Below are positions 16,272 through 25,393 of a stretch of 64,000 nt of DNA, piece after piece (within the stretch, counting starts at the first letter, position 1; each line of letters opens with the position of its first letter). The notes under the pieces were generated by a model. That model saw nothing but the letters and a program-made list of their open reading frames with translations, searched no databases and was not told where the DNA came from. The stretch comes from Brevibacterium jeotgali. Its GTDB lineage: Bacteria > Actinomycetota > Actinomycetes > Actinomycetales > Brevibacteriaceae. The DNA lies in contig NZ_FXZM01000004.1 in the NCBI RefSeq assembly GCF_900169175.1, positions 62,001 to 126,000 of the forward strand. The letters are read 5' to 3'. A program made the translations under genes and the position numbers.

Positions 16272-17117
16272 TCACAGACTGTGATGGCTGAGCATGTTCG
16301 CCATCGCAGCGTTGAAAGCGGCCGGGTTCTCCAGGTTCGGGTAGTGCGCGCTGTCCGCGACCTCCGTGTACTGACCCACAGGCACGGCGTCGGCCAGGCA
16401 GCGGCCCGGGCGACGGTGATCGATGCTGTCGAGTGCCCCCGCGAGTGCGAGCACCGGCACCGTGATCCCGCTGAGTCGTTCCCAGGTTCCGGTGACCGGC
16501 GTCGGGGGAGTGGGGAGCGCTGGAAGGCCGTCATCATCGCGGGGAAGACTGCGGGACATCGTGTCGCTCACCATGGCTTCGACTGCGTCCCACACCGACC
16601 TGTCGACGTCGTCGGGGGTGCGCTCCGGTCCGTGGGAGAAGCGCATGAACGCTCTGATCCACGCGTCGATGTCTCCCTGCGCCTCCGCCTCCTTCCAGGC
16701 CTCGAGCGTCTCGAGCACCCACGGGTCGGTGAAGCTGGGCTCGCTCGTCCCCGTGCCGCTGACCACCAGTGCCGCAACGCGGGACGGGTGTTCGAGCGCG
16801 ACGTCCACGGCGGTGCCGCCGCCCATGGACACTCCAGCGAGGATCGCGCGGTCGATCCCGAGGGCGTCGAGCAGCCAGGCGACGTCATCGGCGAGTCGAT
16901 GCGGCGTCTCGGCCGGTGAGGACGCCCCATGTCCTCGAGCGTCCGGCGCGATGGTGCGACGACCGAGGTCCGCGCGGAGCTGGGGGCTCCACATTCTGTG
17001 GTCGAGTCCTCCCCCGTGCAGGAGGACGAGCGGCGTCTTCTCCCGCGCGCCCGGGATATCGACATAGCCCACACGGTGATCCGCCAGGTCGAGAAGCTGG
17101 ACTCCTTCATCCATCAT
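16272..17117 (-). CDS. Alpha/beta hydrolase
   Basis: A 281-residue alpha/beta-hydrolase: oxyanion HGGGLDHRMW, APDARGHGASS, the nucleophile elbow GVSMGGG (Ser about 97), a late Asp in AGALDSIDHR and His in DSAHYPNLE. Substrate is unknown; an esterase or lactonase of the 3-oxoadipate-enol-lactonase-like group is possible. ATG 17117 or 17114 gives the usual N-terminus; the frame is open to 17177, but that would overlap the regulator's start. It is divergent from a MarR-family gene with a 58-base shared control region, so it is probably the target of that regulator. Confidence 0.85.
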   Translation of the reverse strand: MMDEGVQLLDLADHRVGYVDIPGAREKTPLVLLHGGGLDHRMWSPQLRADLGRRTIAPDARGHGASSPAETPHRLADDVAWLLDALGIDRAILAGVSMGGGTAVDVALEHPSRVAALVVSGTGTSEPSFTDPWVLETLEAWKEAEAQGDIDAWIRAFMRFSHGPERTPDDVDRSVWDAVEAMVSDTMSRSLPRDDDGLPALPTPPTPVTGTWERLSGITVPVLALAGALDSIDHRRPGRCLADAVPVGQYTEVADSAHYPNLENPAAFNAAMANMLSHHSL

Positions 17118-17127
17118 GACAACCAAG

Positions 17128-17166
17128 GTGTCATACGTTCCGCGAACTGACAACCCGAGTGTCATA
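17128..17166. promoter_or_regulatory. Likely MarR operator between divergent genes
   Basis: TGTCA (17129-17133) and TGACA (17148-17152) form an inverted repeat. The 8-mer GTGTCATA occurs twice (17128-17135 and 17159-17166). The region sits between two divergent start codons only 58 bases apart, so one operator could control both genes. Confidence 0.5.
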
Positions 17167-17175
17167 ATCGTCGGC

Positions 17176-17649
17176 ATGAGTGGTCCACTTGGCTCCGATG
17201 CCCTCGCCGCGCGCCTGGCGGAGGTCTACGTCGAACTGGGACCGCTCTATCGCAAGGCGGCGCGCATCGTGGAGCGCGGGCAGCCGGCCATGGGGATGTC
17301 GGTCGGCGTCCGCGCCGTGCTCGACCAGCTCCGCCGAGGGGGCGAGCTCACCGTGCCCCAGATGGCGCGAGCGCAGGACCTCAGCCGTCAGTTCGTGCAG
17401 CGGATGGTCCATGACGCTCGCGATGCGGGCTTCGTCGACCTCATCGCGAACCCCGCGCACCGGCGATCGTCTCTGGTCCGCCTGACGACCGAAGGCCGTG
17501 GTGCGATCGACGCCGTGGCGGCCCGGGAGCATCGACTCATGGGGCGAGTCGGCGGCAATCTCACGCAGGCCCAGCTGGATGCGACTCTGCACGTCCTGAC
17601 GTCCATGTCCGCGGCCCTCGACGAGATCGATCGGGATGCACGTCCCTGA
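17176..17649 (+). CDS. MarR-family transcriptional regulator
   Basis: A 157-residue protein with a winged helix-turn-helix core. ELTVPQMARAQDLSRQFVQRMV is the HTH region (about residues 55-75), followed by a wing with an R-R-S-S-L-V-R-L-T pattern. Helices at both ends form the dimer interface. ATG 17176 is chosen because the upstream in-frame ATG at 17116 would lie within the start of the divergent hydrolase. It probably represses itself and the hydrolase through the inverted repeat between them. The inducer is unknown. Confidence 0.85.
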   Translation: MSGPLGSDALAARLAEVYVELGPLYRKAARIVERGQPAMGMSVGVRAVLDQLRRGGELTVPQMARAQDLSRQFVQRMVHDARDAGFVDLIANPAHRRSSLVRLTTEGRGAIDAVAAREHRLMGRVGGNLTQAQLDATLHVLTSMSAALDEIDRDARP

Positions 17650-17799
17650 TCGGCGCGTGCGGGCTGCAGTGTGCCGTCAGCGGTGTGACCGGACGATGGG
17701 ACCTCTCACCTGCGACTAGTGTGCTGGGTGGACGCACCCGTTCGGCCTTCGAGATCGTCTCGCACTGTCTCCGCAACCTCTCAGACCAGGGATCACGCC

Positions 17800-20571
17800 A
17801 TGTCAACACACTCGACGACTGCTTCACGACTGTCCGGCGACGACATCGCCGTCATCGCCTCCGGTCGGCCGTATCTGGGCGGATGGGGCGTGGGCGCTCC
17901 GTGGATGCTCACGGACGAGTCGATCGCAACGCTCCGCGGGCAGATTCTGAGCATGGCGACCCACGAGCATGCTGATTGCGTCGACGGTGGGGACGCCGGC
18001 TTCGGCATCCTGGGCAGCGTCCCACCGCTCGTCCAAGTGACCGCGTACATGTTCGAGGCGCTGCAGGGCCCCTGCGTCATCTTCGATTCGGCCGCGCACG
18101 CAGCCATCCTCGCCGATTTCAAGGAGTCGGGAATCGCGACGCGGCGAAGTCTCAGCATCGTCATGTGGGCTCCGAACTTCAACTGGCTGACGGTCGCATG
18201 GCAGATCCTTCGCGTGCGCAACGACATCTCCACGACCGCGCACATCCTCAAGGACGTCCTCGAGATGCTTGCGGGCGTCCCACCCGTGGAGGACGCGGCT
18301 CGAGAGGGCATCAGGCTCATCGATGCGGTGCTCGAATCGGTCCCCGTCGCGCGTCTGGATTCTGCGACGGACGACGAACTCGGAGAGATCTTCGCCGGTG
18401 CGCTGGACGAGCAGGGTGCGACGGCCCTGCCGAGCCTTCGCGGGCTGCCGTTCGAACTGGAGCTGCTGCGCGGACGCAGGGAGCAGGCGGCTGCCGCGCT
18501 GGAGGAGTCGGGCATCGTCCTGCCGTCGCTCGAGGATCTGCTGGTCACTGAGCTCATCGACGCCGGTGCTGAACTTCTTCCTGAGCTTCGGCCCGCACTC
18601 GGAGGACAGACGTACATGCGGCTGCGTGAGCGGGTGGCGGCCGGGGAGCGTGCGGACGTCGACCGTTCCGCGATCTCGAACAGCCTGGCCCGCGCGATCC
18701 GTGAAGGCGAGGCCGGGGCGGCGCTCCAGTGGACGACGTGCACGTTCCGCCTGCTCTGGGCGGCGCTGTCGTCAGCCGGCGATGCGTCCATGCCGCGGAC
18801 GATCGCACTGGAGGACTTCGCGGATGACCTGGTCGATGTCCGCCGGTCGCTCCAGGAGCCGAAGGAGTCGGCCGATGTCCCGACAGAGGACGTCGACGGC
18901 GGTCGGGCAGCGACAGCCGATGCGTCGGCCTCGACCGACCCGTGGGCGAGGCTCGATCGGATGATCGGCCTGACCGGGGTCAAGGAGACCGTGAGGCGCG
19001 TGCTGCGGGGGACGGAGCTCGCGCAGCGACGGCGTGAAGCAGGTGTCCAGCTCGAGTCGCCTGCGCGACATCTGCTCTTCCTCGGCAACCCGGGCACCGG
19101 GAAGACCGAGGTCGCTCGCGTGATCGGGGAGATCTACCGGGACCGCGGTGTGCTCCGCACGGGGAAGCTGGTCGAGACGTCGCGCGCGGACCTCGTCGGG
19201 GAAGGGATCGGGGAGACGGCCCCCAAGGTGCGCAAGCGCGTGGCCGCAGCGCTCGGCGGGGTGCTCTTCATCGACGAGGCCTACACCCTCAATGCCGACG
19301 ACGGCCGCAGCGACTACGGCCAGGAGGCCGTGAACGAGCTGATGACCCTCATGGAGACTCACCGGGACGACCTGGTCGTCATCGCCGCGGGCTATCGCGA
19401 GCAGATGCAGACGCTGCTGCGGGCGAATCCCGGCCTCGAATCGCGCTTCGGCAACCGTGTGATCTTCGATGACTTCACCGACGATGAGCTGGTCGAGATC
19501 TACGGGAAGCTGGCTGCGGATGCCCATCTGACGCTGGAGGAGGGTGTGCTCAAAGAGGTCCGGTCGGCTCTGCCGAGGAAGCGCACCCCGCGGTACGGCA
19601 ATGCCCGCGAGATGCGGCGACTCTTCGAGGCGACGATCGAGCGTCAGGGTATGCGGCTCAGCGGACGCCTGAGCGAACTCACCGACGAAGAGGTCCGGGC
19701 AGTGGCCGTTGCGGACGTCCGCGAGGACCGGAAGGACGATGAGCAGCGCCACCGGATCTTCACCTCCGCGAAGCGCGATCTCGACGGCCTGGTCGGACTC
19801 GGTCGGATCAAGCAGGAGGTGGAGGGCCTCGTCGACGAAGTGCGTCTGGAGGAGACCCTGCGCGGATCGGGTGTGGAGATGAGCGACGATGCGCGTCACA
19901 TGCTCTTCCTCGGAAACCCCGGCACGGGGAAGACCGAGGTGGCACGGATCCTCGCCCGGATCTTCCATGGGCTCGGGATGCTGTCACAGGGCCACCTCGT
20001 CGAAGTCCACCGTTCGGACCTCGTCGCCGGTTACATCGGTCAGACGGCGCTGAAGACGGAGGCGAAGGTGGAGTCCGCGATCGGCGGGGTGCTCTTCATC
20101 GACGAGGCCTACAGCCTCGCCTCAGAGAGTGATCACGATTTCGGCGGTGAAGCGGTCGACAAGCTGCTGACGTACATGGAGGACTACCGCGAGGATCTGA
20201 TCGTCATCGCGGCCGGCTACGGTCCGGAGATGGACGACTTCCTCCAGTCGAACACGGGAATCGCATCGCGCTTCCCCATCCACCTGACCTTCCCCGACTA
20301 CTCGGACGACGAGCTGATGAATGTGCTCGTACGGTTCGCGCAGGCGGAGAACCGCGTGGTGGAGGCGGAAGCGATCAGCGTGGCCCGGACGCTCCTCGCG
20401 GAGAAGCGGGAGCAGCCGGGGTTCGGCAATGCACGCGACGTCCGCACGCTGTTCGCATCGGCGAAGCGTCATCAGATCAGCCGGTTGGCCGACGAGGTCC
20501 AGGTCGGGACCGTCACGTCGGAGCAGCTGAGGACGCTGCTGCCGGTCGACTTCAGCCGCGCTCAGCTCTGA
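17800..20571 (+). CDS. Double CbxX/EccA-type AAA+ ATPase with large N-terminal domain
   Basis: A 923-residue protein. Residues 1-385 form an unrecognised, mostly helical domain. Two AAA+ modules of the CbxX/CfxQ type follow, each with a Walker A GNPGTGKTE (G429 and G705) and a Walker B GGVLFIDEAY. Each also has a sensor-like VVIAAGY or VIAAGY and a FGNARDVR/YGNAREMR C-terminal helix. Such proteins (for example EccA of type VII secretion) form hexameric remodelling machines. No ESX core genes are in the window, so this looks like an orphan. ATG 17800 is preferred to 17719 because coding character begins there. It is cytoplasmic. Confidence 0.85.
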   Translation: MSTHSTTASRLSGDDIAVIASGRPYLGGWGVGAPWMLTDESIATLRGQILSMATHEHADCVDGGDAGFGILGSVPPLVQVTAYMFEALQGPCVIFDSAAHAAILADFKESGIATRRSLSIVMWAPNFNWLTVAWQILRVRNDISTTAHILKDVLEMLAGVPPVEDAAREGIRLIDAVLESVPVARLDSATDDELGEIFAGALDEQGATALPSLRGLPFELELLRGRREQAAAALEESGIVLPSLEDLLVTELIDAGAELLPELRPALGGQTYMRLRERVAAGERADVDRSAISNSLARAIREGEAGAALQWTTCTFRLLWAALSSAGDASMPRTIALEDFADDLVDVRRSLQEPKESADVPTEDVDGGRAATADASASTDPWARLDRMIGLTGVKETVRRVLRGTELAQRRREAGVQLESPARHLLFLGNPGTGKTEVARVIGEIYRDRGVLRTGKLVETSRADLVGEGIGETAPKVRKRVAAALGGVLFIDEAYTLNADDGRSDYGQEAVNELMTLMETHRDDLVVIAAGYREQMQTLLRANPGLESRFGNRVIFDDFTDDELVEIYGKLAADAHLTLEEGVLKEVRSALPRKRTPRYGNAREMRRLFEATIERQGMRLSGRLSELTDEEVRAVAVADVREDRKDDEQRHRIFTSAKRDLDGLVGLGRIKQEVEGLVDEVRLEETLRGSGVEMSDDARHMLFLGNPGTGKTEVARILARIFHGLGMLSQGHLVEVHRSDLVAGYIGQTALKTEAKVESAIGGVLFIDEAYSLASESDHDFGGEAVDKLLTYMEDYREDLIVIAAGYGPEMDDFLQSNTGIASRFPIHLTFPDYSDDELMNVLVRFAQAENRVVEAEAISVARTLLAEKREQPGFGNARDVRTLFASAKRHQISRLADEVQVGTVTSEQLRTLLPVDFSRAQL

Positions 20572-20676
20572 TCCCGCCGGTGCCTCACAGGGCGGACCAG
20601 CCCCGCAGCAGGCGCGGCGTGCGGTTATCCTCGTGACGTTCGGTGGCCGAGGGAGTGGGGCGAAGGAGTGGGGACG

Positions 20677-21600
20677 ATGAAGATCCTGATCGTGGGTGCG
20701 GGAGCGACCGGTGGGGCGTTCGGCGCCAGGCTCCTCCAGGCGGGACGAGACGTGACCTTCCTGGTGCGGAAGCGCCGCGCGGAGGTGCTCCGGTCCGAGG
20801 GACTGCGCTTCCGCGATCCGGAGGGGGAGCACCAGCATCACGTCAACGCGATCACCGCGGTCGACGGCACGTACGACCTCGTCGTCGTCGCGGTGAAGGC
20901 GCCGGCACTGCCGGCGATCATCGAGCAGATCCGACCGGCCGTGCACGAGAAGACGCTGATCCTCCCGCTCCTCAACGGAATGCGGCACATCGATCAGCTG
21001 GCCGCGGCGTATCCGGGCCAGGCGATCGGCGGGATCGTGAAGATCGTCGGAACGATCGACGGATCGGGGGCCGTCGTGCAGAAGACGTCCATGAGCGCGA
21101 TGACCATCGGGGCGCTGGACGGCCGTGAGCTGCCCGCCGACGTGCAGGGCGTCTTCGACGTTCCCGGTGTCTCCTTGGCCGTGGTCGACGACGTGCTCGC
21201 CCGTCTGTGGGAGAAGTGGGCGTTCATCGCATCCGCAGGGGTGGTGACGTGCCTGTTCCGCGGAGAAGTGGGTGACATCATCGCGGCGGGCGGGGAGGCG
21301 CTCGTCCTCCAGGCGATCGCGGAAGCCGAAAGCGTCGCTGCGGCCGCGGGTCACCCGGTGGCGGAGGAGAGCCACGCACAGGGCGTGGAGTTGCTCACGG
21401 CGCCCGGTTCTCCCTTCACCTCATCGCTGTACCGCGACCTCCAGCACGGAGACCCCCAGGAGGCCGAACACATCCTCGGCGACCTGGCGGCGCGTGCCGC
21501 GGCGTATGGTGTGCCCACTCCGCTGCTGGATGCCACGGTCGTCCAGCTGCGCACACACGAGCGGGCACGGGTGCGACAGCTGCAGCCGTCAGGACTGTGA
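20677..21600 (+). CDS. Ketopantoate reductase family protein (ApbA/PanE-like)
   Basis: A 307-residue protein with an N-terminal Rossmann fold (MKILIVGAGATGGAFGARL, the GxGxxG NADP site), VVVAVKAPALP, LPLLNGMRHI and a C-terminal helical domain with WEKWAFIASAG and SSLYRDLQHG-type motifs. This is the PanE pattern (Lys in the EKWAF helix; Asn in LNGM). It reduces 2-dehydropantoate or a related 2-keto compound with NADPH. ATG 20677 follows AAGGAG by 8 bases; GTG 20668 is less likely. Neighbours give no pathway clue. Several PanE paralogues are usual in actinobacteria, so the biosynthetic enzyme may be elsewhere. Confidence 0.85.
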   Translation: MKILIVGAGATGGAFGARLLQAGRDVTFLVRKRRAEVLRSEGLRFRDPEGEHQHHVNAITAVDGTYDLVVVAVKAPALPAIIEQIRPAVHEKTLILPLLNGMRHIDQLAAAYPGQAIGGIVKIVGTIDGSGAVVQKTSMSAMTIGALDGRELPADVQGVFDVPGVSLAVVDDVLARLWEKWAFIASAGVVTCLFRGEVGDIIAAGGEALVLQAIAEAESVAAAAGHPVAEESHAQGVELLTAPGSPFTSSLYRDLQHGDPQEAEHILGDLAARAAAYGVPTPLLDATVVQLRTHERARVRQLQPSGL

Positions 21601-21665
21601 CGCGACTGCCTGCAGCGCCTGCTGGAGCGTGCTGAACCCGGTCAGGTCCGCATCCGATGCGGGGG

Positions 21666-22595
21666 TCATCCCCGCGGCCGTCGCGTCTCCTCGATCTCCC
21701 GCGCCGACTCGTCCAGTGCGGCCAGCGCGGCCGCGACCATCGGCCTCCTGTCGCTGCCGCGCCTGATCCCCGTGAGGATGCGCCGGGAGGGCACCGGATC
21801 GCCGGTCAGCGGCACCCGCACCACGTCGTGGCCGGCCGGCAGCCTCGCCAGCCGCGGCACCAGGGAGACCCCCATGCCCGCAGCCACCAGCGCGGCACCG
21901 GTCTCCCACTCACGGATCAGGTGCGCGGCCACCGGCTGGAAGCCCGCGGCGGCGCACGACACGGCGACCAGCCGGTGATACGTCGACCCGGGCTTGTCCA
22001 TGATCCAGTCCTCGTTCGCCGCGGCGACGAGCGGCACCGCAGATTCCCGCGCCAGCCGGTGGTCTGCCGGGACCAGCAGATCCAGGGGATCGGACAGCAG
22101 ATCACGCTGCTGGAACCTCGGATCGTTCCGGGCGGGCAGGGGCTCCGTCGCTACGACCACGGCGACGTCCGCCCGCTCCGCCAGCAGCAGTTCGAAGCAC
22201 TCCTCCGGGTCCGCCTCGATGATCCCGATCATGCTCTCCGGGAATGCGCGACGCACGGCTCCGGCCGCCGCAGGCAGGAGGGAGCCCGCCGCGGTGGAGA
22301 ACCCGCACAGCCGCAGCGCGTCGTCCTGGTGCTCCTCACCCGCCTCGAGGATCTCTCCGCGCATCTGCTCCCAGCGAGCGGAGAGCTCGTGCGCGTGCCT
22401 CAGCAGCACGGTGCCCGCGTGGGTGAGCCGCATCCCGCGGCCGTGCTGCTCGACGACCACGACCCCGAGGTCCTCCGACAGCGTCTTGAGCTGGTGCGAC
22501 ACCGCTGACGGCGTGTACGACAGCGCCCTCGCCGTCGCGGTCACCGTCCCCGTCTCCGCCACCATGCGCAGCACCGTGAGCCTTCGATCGATCAT
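21666..22595 (-). CDS. LysR-family transcriptional regulator (divergent from betaine monooxygenase)
   Basis: A 309-residue LysR protein. The N-terminal HTH reads MIDRRLTVLRMVAETGTV-TATARALSYTPSAVSHQ, followed by the linker helix and a two-lobed substrate-binding domain. ATG 22595 gives the canonical start; the longer open frame to 22856 lies within the divergent gene. It is divergent from the Rieske gene with 107 bases between them, so it probably activates the Rieske/reductase pair. Its stop overlaps an ATG of a 26-codon frame (21589-21669), which I do not consider a gene. Confidence 0.88.
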   Translation of the reverse strand: MIDRRLTVLRMVAETGTVTATARALSYTPSAVSHQLKTLSEDLGVVVVEQHGRGMRLTHAGTVLLRHAHELSARWEQMRGEILEAGEEHQDDALRLCGFSTAAGSLLPAAAGAVRRAFPESMIGIIEADPEECFELLLAERADVAVVVATEPLPARNDPRFQQRDLLSDPLDLLVPADHRLARESAVPLVAAANEDWIMDKPGSTYHRLVAVSCAAAGFQPVAAHLIREWETGAALVAAGMGVSLVPRLARLPAGHDVVRVPLTGDPVPSRRILTGIRRGSDRRPMVAAALAALDESAREIEETRRPRG

Positions 22596-22609
22596 GCAAC
22601 CATTTTGCA
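22595..22609. promoter_or_regulatory. Possible LysR binding site
   Basis: TGCAA-N5-TTGCA forms an inverted repeat at the 5' end of the LysR gene, between the divergent starts. Confidence 0.4.
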
Positions 22610-22702
22610 CCTTCTCATCGAATTGCGTTCGCTTCTCTTTCCGATGGCGCGGGCGGACACTGGAAGCACAGCCACTGCATCGAGGCAAGGAGGGCATCGA
22701 CG

Positions 22703-24106
22703 ATGACGACGATCCCCAGGGCCGGCGCCCACACGAATCCACCCACCACGGAAGCGGCCACCACTGCCGAGGCGGCCGGCACCTCCGCGGAATCCTCGGC
22801 CGCCGTCGCCGGCAGGTGGGCGCACGCTGTCGCGGACCGCCGGGCCGGTCACTCACTGGAGGGGCCGTTCTACACGGACCCGGACTTCTACCAGCGGGAC
22901 CTCGAAGCGGTCTTCCACCGGTCGTGGATCTTCGCCGCCTCCGTCGCCGAACTCCCCGAACCCGGTGACTATGTCACCCTCGACATCGGCAGGGCCTCCG
23001 TCATCCTCATCCGCGACGATGACGAGCGGATCCGCGCCCACCACAACGTGTGCCGCCACCGCGGGGCCCGCCTCCTCACGGACGCGTCCGGCTCCGTCGG
23101 CAACATCGTGTGCGGATACCACCAGTGGACGTACTCGCCGGAGGGGGACCTGCTGCACGCCGGCGCTCAGGCGCCGGACTTCAACCCCGCCTGCTTCTCC
23201 CTCCTGTCCGTGCAGGTGAAGGTCGCAGCGGGCCTGATCTTCCTCTGCCTCGCGAAGCACGCGCCAGACGACATCGAGGATGTCGCCGCACGCATCACCC
23301 CCTACATCGCGCCGCATGCGCTGGAGCGGACCAAGGTCGCGTTCCAAGAGGACATCGTCGAGCAGGCCAACTGGAAGCTCGTCATGGAGAACAACCGCGA
23401 GTGCTACCACTGCGAGGCCGGCCATCCTGAGCTCACCTGCACCTTCTTCCCCACGTACGGGTACAGGGACGACGAGATCCCCACGCGGCTGCTCCCGGCG
23501 CACGATCGCTGCCTGGCCGCCGAACAGCTGCTGTCGGTCAACGCCGCCCGCAACGGTCTGCTCACCGAGCCGATCGAGGAGCTGAGCGGGCGGGCCACCG
23601 GCTTCCGCATCCAGCGCGAGGCCCTCGACGGCGCCGGGGAGTCGTACACGAAGGACGGTCGTGCGGGCTCGCGGAAGCTGCTGGGGGAGTTCGACACCCC
23701 CGTGCTGGGGCGCCTGTCCCTCCACGTCCAGCCGAACTCCTGGTTCCACTTCCTGGGCGACCACGTCGTGACGTTCTCGCTGGTCCCCCTGAGTGTCGAC
23801 CGCACGCTTCTGCGGACCACCTGGCTGGTCCACGAGGACGCGGAGGAGGGCGTCGACTACGACCTCCCCCACCTCACCGAGGTGTGGCACAGGACGAATG
23901 AGCAGGACGCCCAGCTGTGCGTCCGCGCGCAGTGGGGCGTGAGCAGCCCGGCCTACGTCCCGGGCCCGTACGCCCCGCACGAATACCAGGTCGAGGAGTT
24001 CATCGCCTGGTACATCGAGAGGCTGCGTGCGTACGGCGGGATCGACGCGGACGCGGCGGGCGCGGCGGGCACGGCGGGCGCGGCGACGGAGGAGGCGGCA
24101 CGATGA
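22703..24106 (+). CDS. gbcA: Rieske oxygenase alpha subunit, glycine betaine/stachydrine demethylase type
   Basis: A 467-residue protein. The Rieske [2Fe-2S] ligands are C117-x-H119 (CRHRG) and C137-x2-H140 (CGYHQW). The mononuclear iron site is H236-x4-H241 in ENNRECYHCEAGHPE, a sequence typical of GbcA-like betaine monooxygenases. The first 50 residues are a low-complexity Ala/Thr extension. The enzyme oxidises an N-methyl group of a quaternary amine and releases formaldehyde. The substrate is probably glycine betaine or a similar betaine. It overlaps the reductase gene by ATGA and is divergent from a LysR gene. ATG 22703 follows AAGGAGG. Confidence 0.85.
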   Translation: MTTIPRAGAHTNPPTTEAATTAEAAGTSAESSAAVAGRWAHAVADRRAGHSLEGPFYTDPDFYQRDLEAVFHRSWIFAASVAELPEPGDYVTLDIGRASVILIRDDDERIRAHHNVCRHRGARLLTDASGSVGNIVCGYHQWTYSPEGDLLHAGAQAPDFNPACFSLLSVQVKVAAGLIFLCLAKHAPDDIEDVAARITPYIAPHALERTKVAFQEDIVEQANWKLVMENNRECYHCEAGHPELTCTFFPTYGYRDDEIPTRLLPAHDRCLAAEQLLSVNAARNGLLTEPIEELSGRATGFRIQREALDGAGESYTKDGRAGSRKLLGEFDTPVLGRLSLHVQPNSWFHFLGDHVVTFSLVPLSVDRTLLRTTWLVHEDAEEGVDYDLPHLTEVWHRTNEQDAQLCVRAQWGVSSPAYVPGPYAPHEYQVEEFIAWYIERLRAYGGIDADAAGAAGTAGAATEEAAR

Positions 24107-25314
24107 CGACGATGTACGACGGCGGAGTGCCGACGACCGAGGTGCCCACGGGTGGAATGCCCGCGACCGTGCCGCTCCGGACTCCGACCCCGGGGTCCGG
24201 GTCGTGGTCGCCCGGCGATCCCGCGGCGCTGCCGCGCGATGCATTCACCGGGGACCTCGTCTGCACCGCGCTGACCCCGATCACCCACGACGTCCTGGAC
24301 GTGACCTTCCGCCCCTGCGAGGGCGGCACCCTGCCGTTCTCACCGGGCCAGTACTTCACGTTCACGTTTCCGCAGGTGGGCGTGGACCGCTGCTACTCGG
24401 TGAGTTCGACGCCGTCACTGGGCGTCGAGGGCGTCGAGGAGTTCTCGATCACGGTCAAGAAGGTCCCCGGCGGGCCGGTGTCGACGTTCCTGCACGAGCA
24501 GTTCCGCGTCGGTGACACGGTCCGGGCCGATGGCCCGTACGGGGTGTTCGGCTCCGACGTCCGCCCGGGTGCGGGTGCGCTCTACCTGTCCGCGGGCAGC
24601 GGGGTGACGCCGTTCCTGTCGATGATGCGCGCCAGGCGGGCTTTGCTGGAGTCGGGCGAGCGGTCGCTGCCGCTGTGGTCGAGCGTCGTGCACGTGCATG
24701 CCGCGCACTCGCCTGCGGACCTCGTGCACCGGCAGGAGGTCACGTCTTTGTCCGGTCGTGACGAGACGACGTTCGTCCCGGTCTGCTCGCAGGATTCCGC
24801 CGCCGAGGCCTGGTCCGGCGTGCGCGGCCGCCTCACCGCGTCGACGCTGCGGGTCCTGGTGCCCGACGTCGCGGACCGTGAGGTGTTCGTCTGCGGGCCG
24901 ACCGCCTATAGGGAGGCGGTGCTCGCGATGCTCGTGGACCTGGGCGTGCCCGGCGCACGGATCCACACCGAGTCCTATGTGTTCGGCGAGACGGTGCGGG
25001 TGCCGACCACCGGCGACGGTGCCGGGGGCGGGGAGGCGACGACCGCCTCGGCGGCGGTCTTCTCCGTGGAGTTCCGCGGCGCCGGCTGCACGGTGCAGTG
25101 CCCGCAGGGGATGACGATCCTGGAGGCGGCACGGGAGGCGGGGATCGCCCACCCCTCCTCGTGTGCGGAGGGCGTGTGCGGCACGTGCAAGGCGACGAAG
25201 GTCAGCGGTGAGGTCGAGATGGACCACCAGGGCGGGATCCGGCTCCGCGAGGTGCGGGAGGGCAGGATCCTGCCGTGCTGCTCGGTGCCGGTGAGCGACG
25301 TCGTCATGGAGTGA
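24103..25314 (+). CDS. gbcB: Hybrid ferredoxin reductase, partner of the Rieske oxygenase
   Basis: A 403-residue electron-transfer protein. A 50-residue low-complexity N-terminus is followed by an FAD-binding barrel (RCYSVSSTP), an NAD(P) domain (LSAGSGVTPFLSM; EVFVCGPTAY) and a C-terminal plant-type [2Fe-2S] domain. The cluster ligands are C354-x4-C359-x2-C362 and a later Cys at 392/393. It passes electrons from NAD(P)H to the Rieske enzyme. ATG 24103 overlaps the oxygenase stop by 4 nt, and GGAGG lies just upstream. A long palindrome follows 23 bases after the stop, so transcription of the pair should end there. Confidence 0.87.
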   Translation: MTTMYDGGVPTTEVPTGGMPATVPLRTPTPGSGSWSPGDPAALPRDAFTGDLVCTALTPITHDVLDVTFRPCEGGTLPFSPGQYFTFTFPQVGVDRCYSVSSTPSLGVEGVEEFSITVKKVPGGPVSTFLHEQFRVGDTVRADGPYGVFGSDVRPGAGALYLSAGSGVTPFLSMMRARRALLESGERSLPLWSSVVHVHAAHSPADLVHRQEVTSLSGRDETTFVPVCSQDSAAEAWSGVRGRLTASTLRVLVPDVADREVFVCGPTAYREAVLAMLVDLGVPGARIHTESYVFGETVRVPTTGDGAGGGEATTASAAVFSVEFRGAGCTVQCPQGMTILEAAREAGIAHPSSCAEGVCGTCKATKVSGEVEMDHQGGIRLREVREGRILPCCSVPVSDVVME

Positions 25315-25337
25315 GGGTGCTGCTGCCCCCACGCAGG

Positions 25338-25375
25338 GGAGGAGCCCCCGGCCACGCGTGGCCGGGGGCTCCTCC
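25338..25375. terminator. Perfect 38-bp palindrome, bidirectional terminator
   Basis: The two 19-base arms (25338-25356 and 25357-25375) are exactly complementary with no unpaired spacer. It lies between the convergent ends of the reductase gene (25314) and the MetE-like gene (25394). It has no T-run, as is common in actinobacteria. Confidence 0.8.
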
Positions 25376-25393
25376 GACAGCTGGATCTCCGGG

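Noticed and set aside
20122-21375. 417-codon minus-strand open frame spanning the AAA and PanE-like genes
   Set aside because: Covers parts of two convincing plus-strand genes; His/Arg-rich shadow composition.
21589-21669. 26-codon frame whose ATG overlaps the LysR stop (MTPASDADLTGF...)
   Set aside because: The overlap is suggestive, but it also overlaps the end of the convergent PanE-like gene and shows no conserved feature.
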